From Clostridiaceae bacterium UBA4839 (lineage in GTDB: Bacteria > Bacillota > Clostridia > Clostridiales > Caloramatoraceae), in the NCBI GenBank assembly GCA_002400085.1, contig DHEX01000051.1, forward strand, positions 26,699-60,985: DNA of 34,287 nt, given 5' to 3'. Every line of letters begins with the position of its first letter. Position 1 is the first letter of the stretch. The notes beneath the pieces were generated by a model. That model saw nothing but the letters and a program-made list of their open reading frames with translations, was not told where the DNA came from and searched no databases. A program made the translations under genes and the position numbers. This document shows positions 32,028-34,287 of the stretch, one piece after another.

Positions 32028-33113
32028 TTAAAAGTATACTGCTTTCCCTGTTTTTGAAGATTCATAAATTGCTTCAAGTATTTGAGTTACCACCATTGCC
32101 TGCTCCGGCTTAACAAGCGGCTCCGTATCATTTATTATACTTTCAATCCAAAGTCTTGCCTCAAGTTCCTCAGGTTTTTCTGTTTTTCCATCATAAAAAT
32201 CAACTCCGCCAGGATTCAGCTCAACTTTAGTCTCATATAATTTACTAAATTTTTCTCCATTGATTCTAAGACTATCCCTCATGTCAGCTCCACCCCCTGT
32301 ACCGCAAAGGGATGTTTGAGCTTCTCCTACGTCTAAACTGTTAAGTGCCCAGCTTGATTCAAGAACTATAACTGCACCATTTTCCATAGTAATAAATCCG
32401 AAAGCTGAATCCTCTACAGTAAATTTTTTAGGATCCCAGGGTCCCCAAGCATTAGCTGCATTTTCTTTGTTTGACAATTTATGAAATGTGCTCCCCATTA
32501 CAGATTTGGGCTTATAGTTGTTCATCATCCAAAGTGTTAAATCTAAAGCATGGGTTCCAATATCTATTAATGATCCTCCACCTTGCTCATCTTCATTTAA
32601 AAATACTCCCCAAGTAGGTACTGCTCGTCTTCTTATAGCGTGAGCCTTAGCATAATATATTTCCCCAAGGTCTCCCCTTTCACAAATATTGTGTAAATAC
32701 TGTGAATCAGCTCTAAAGCGATTTTGATATCCTATAGTAAGCTTCTTTTTCGATTTTTTAGCTGCTTCAACCATAGCCCTTGCCTCAGCTGAAGTCTTTG
32801 CCATAGGCTTTTCGCACATTACATGTTTCCCTGAATTTAACGCATCTATTGTTATAAATGAATGAGATTTGTTGGGTGTACAAACATGGACTACATCTAT
32901 GGATTTATCATTCAGCAGTTCTTTATAGTCTTTATAGACTTTTGCATCCTTAGTTCCAAACTTTTCTGCTGCATTTTTTGCTCTTTCTTCAATAATATCG
33001 CAAAATGCAGTCATCTCAACATTGTCAAGTTTAGCTAAACTCGGCATATGCTTTCCATTAGCTATACCTCCGCAGCCTATAATCCCCACCTTAATTTTTC
33101 TACTTCTTTCCAT
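32028..33113 (-). CDS. Gfo/Idh/MocA family oxidoreductase
   Basis: This 361-residue NAD(P)-dependent sugar dehydrogenase has the Rossmann start KVGIIGCGGIANGKHMPSLA, the HVCTPNKSH segment and the CEKPMAKT motif with the catalytic lysine. GGSLIDIGTHALDLTLWMM includes the conserved GxxxDxGxHxxDL pattern. GGGAGGG precedes the ATG. It is the first gene of the minus-strand cluster after the AraC gene and likely works with the TIM-barrel isomerase on the same sugar. The substrate cannot be predicted. Confidence 0.93.
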   Translation of the reverse strand: MERSRKIKVGIIGCGGIANGKHMPSLAKLDNVEMTAFCDIIEERAKNAAEKFGTKDAKVYKDYKELLNDKSIDVVHVCTPNKSHSFITIDALNSGKHVMCEKPMAKTSAEARAMVEAAKKSKKKLTIGYQNRFRADSQYLHNICERGDLGEIYYAKAHAIRRRAVPTWGVFLNEDEQGGGSLIDIGTHALDLTLWMMNNYKPKSVMGSTFHKLSNKENAANAWGPWDPKKFTVEDSAFGFITMENGAVIVLESSWALNSLDVGEAQTSLCGTGGGADMRDSLRINGEKFSKLYETKVELNPGGVDFYDGKTEKPEELEARLWIESIINDTEPLVKPEQAMVVTQILEAIYESSKTGKAVYF

Positions 33114-33190
33114 GGTATCCCTCCCTAGAATTTTTACAATATTCTATAAATATTACATATACTTTCCTTTACAAATTCATTATATAAAAA

Positions 33191-33216
33191 AATATCGGAA
33201 AATTCTTCCCGATATT
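33191..33216 (-). terminator. Terminator of the AraC gene
   Basis: AATATCGG (33191-33198) pairs with CCGATATT (33209-33216). On the minus strand the stem is followed by seven T residues. Confidence 0.8.
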
Positions 33217-33229
33217 TGCTAATTTATCC

Positions 33230-34084
33230 TCAAATTTTGCTTTTCCTGTACTGAGATGGTGTTTGGCCTTTTACTTCTTTAAATACCCTGTTAAATGTTT
33301 TAATACTATTAAAACCAGATTTATAGGCTATCTCAGTAATATTACTATTACTATTTAAAAGCTCCCATTCAGCTTTTGTAATTCTAAAATTACTCAAATA
33401 TTGACTAAATGTTATACCCGTATTTTTTTTAAAGAATCTTGTAAAGTGATAAATGCTATATCCTGCCACAAAAGCAGCTTGTTCCAAAGATATTTCCAAA
33501 GAATAATTTTTTTCTACATACTGAAATACATTTTCTAATCTATTTAATGTATCTATTTGCCTATTTTCATCTTCATAAGTCCTCTTTTCCATAGGAACTT
33601 TTCTAATAAGAAGTACAACTAAATCATAAAGTCTTGCCTTCAAAGCTAATTTATAACCTTCCTTTTTCTCATTATATTCCCTGATAATATCCTTTATCTG
33701 TTCTTCCATCTCAGCCTTTACATCTGAATCCCAATATCTGCTAAGCCTTTTAGATCTGTCAAACAGCAGCCTTATTTCTTTTTTATCGCTAATAGCTGAA
33801 TCAATATTATCAAATATAGAAAGATTAAATTGAATTACTATACGATTGCTTTGATTATACTCTGGCATAAAGCAGTGGATATCCCCACTGTTTATAAGAA
33901 GGATATCTCCCTTCATAAGGTTGTACATCTTATCATTTACTCCAACTTTTACGCTGCCCTCTATCATATATATAATTTCAATTTCATTATGCCAGTGATG
34001 AGCCACCGGGCAGCTGCCCTCATTAATAAAAAGCCTAAAAGGAAAGTCAGGCTCCAATACATTTTTTTCAAACCAAGCTTCCAT
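33230..34084 (-). CDS. AraC-family transcriptional regulator with N-terminal cupin
   Basis: This 284-residue regulator has an N-terminal cupin sensor (HHWHNEIEIIYMIEGSVKV, MKGDILLINSGDIHCF) and a C-terminal AraC domain with two HTH units (LEQAAFVAGYSIYHFTRFFKK and ITEIAYKSGFNSIKTFNRVFKE) ending in GQTPSQYRKS. A weak AAAGG lies 12 bp before the ATG. It precedes the Gfo/Idh/MocA, isomerase and glucosidase genes on the same strand and probably activates them in response to a sugar. Confidence 0.92.
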   Translation of the reverse strand: MEAWFEKNVLEPDFPFRLFINEGSCPVAHHWHNEIEIIYMIEGSVKVGVNDKMYNLMKGDILLINSGDIHCFMPEYNQSNRIVIQFNLSIFDNIDSAISDKKEIRLLFDRSKRLSRYWDSDVKAEMEEQIKDIIREYNEKKEGYKLALKARLYDLVVLLIRKVPMEKRTYEDENRQIDTLNRLENVFQYVEKNYSLEISLEQAAFVAGYSIYHFTRFFKKNTGITFSQYLSNFRITKAEWELLNSNSNITEIAYKSGFNSIKTFNRVFKEVKGQTPSQYRKSKI

Positions 34085-34158
34085 GTTTTAATCATTCCTT
34101 TATCTTTTGATGAACGCAAGGACGCTAAATGCAAGATAAAATTTGCACAATATATATC

Positions 34159-34186
34159 GTATGTAAATTTCTTAGTGCAACAGCTC
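34159..34186. repeat. Right end of the GGGGCTTGTCGCACTAAG element, second copy
   Basis: The 28-bp stretch starting GTATGTAAATTTCTTAGTGC and ending CAACAGCTC is identical to 16683-16710. The left part of the element is not recognisable upstream, where the sequence is ATGCAAGATAAAATTTGCAC. It abuts the IS200-like end. Confidence 0.65.
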
Positions 34187-34287
34187 TACTTGACAAGTTT
34201 ATAAAGTCTTAGCCGAAAACCACTATCCCTTTAGGGTAGTGGATGAAGGCTTATCCCTGCTCTTGAATGTACTTTTCTATAGCTTCT
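34187..34287 (-). mobile_element. IS200-like element, right end (cut by the window edge)
   Basis: A hairpin, CCACTATCCCT (34220-34230) with AGGGTAGTGG (34233-34242), has one bulged base in mid-stem, typical of the subterminal hairpins bound by IS200/IS605 transposases. It lies 8 bp beyond the stop codon of a reading frame with a TnpA-like tail (34251-34287). The left end lies outside the window. The exact boundary, near 34187-34215, is not resolved. Confidence 0.55.
34251..34287 (-). CDS. tnpA: C-terminus of an IS200-type Y1 transposase (partial)
   Basis: Twelve codons are visible on the minus strand, ending EAIEKYIQEQG then TAA. This tail matches the end of IS200/IS605 TnpA proteins (pattern ...xxYIxxQG). 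The start and the catalytic Y1 and HUH motifs lie beyond the window, so the activity of the copy cannot be judged. Confidence 0.5.
   Translation of the reverse strand, partial: EAIEKYIQEQG

Overview
The window looks like chromosomal DNA of a spore-forming, low-GC anaerobic Firmicute, most likely Clostridium in the broad sense. The evidence is very AT-rich intergenic DNA, strong AGGAGG-type ribosome binding sites, a gerA-type spore germination operon, an iron alcohol dehydrogenase of the butanol dehydrogenase type, and clostridial citrate-lyase genes. The species cannot be named from this sequence. No rRNA, tRNA, CRISPR array or prophage is visible.

Layout. 1-8.6 kb is housekeeping: a small zinc-ribbon protein with a structured leader, a rhomboid-fold membrane protein that lacks the protease motif, a three-gene GerA/GerB/GerC germinant receptor operon, DNA topoisomerase III, and (minus strand) a 23S rRNA guanine methyltransferase of the RlmA type. 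8.9-11.7 kb is an envelope-type module: a DUF4097 lipoprotein, a membrane-anchored protein with a DNA-binding-like domain, a PadR regulator and a DUF1700-DUF4097 fusion. A minus-strand ECF transporter S component at 12.1-12.7 kb has a long palindrome over its promoter.

13.4-20.8 kb is a citrate-centred module on the plus strand: aconitase, eukaryotic-type NADP isocitrate dehydrogenase, citrate lyase gamma, beta and alpha subunits, and an iron alcohol dehydrogenase. Citrate synthase and the citrate-lyase activation genes are not in the window. The enzymes could split citrate two ways, to acetate plus oxaloacetate through the lyase and to 2-oxoglutarate through aconitase and isocitrate dehydrogenase.

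21.0-27.6 kb is a sugar-utilisation locus: a LacI-family regulator, then a binding protein, two permeases, a DUF1861 protein and a GH130 glycosidase/phosphorylase. Two palindromes whose centres lie 150 bp apart flank the promoter. After a Cu/Zn superoxide dismutase and an orphan gene, 29.2-34.1 kb holds a second, minus-strand sugar locus: an AraC regulator, a Gfo/Idh/MocA dehydrogenase, a TIM-barrel isomerase, a truncated remnant of an ABC permease, and an oligo-1,6-glucosidase. The window ends in the tail of an IS200-like element.

The most unusual signal is intergenic. At least four families of palindromic repeats fill the gaps: hairpins with conserved GGGAC/GTCCC ends but variable inner arms, AGTGCCAGGCA-type hairpins, a GTAGGGAACGGTC element, and a GGGGCTTGTCGCACTAAG element. 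Several are nested inside one another, so these gaps look like stacked insertion sites of small non-coding elements.
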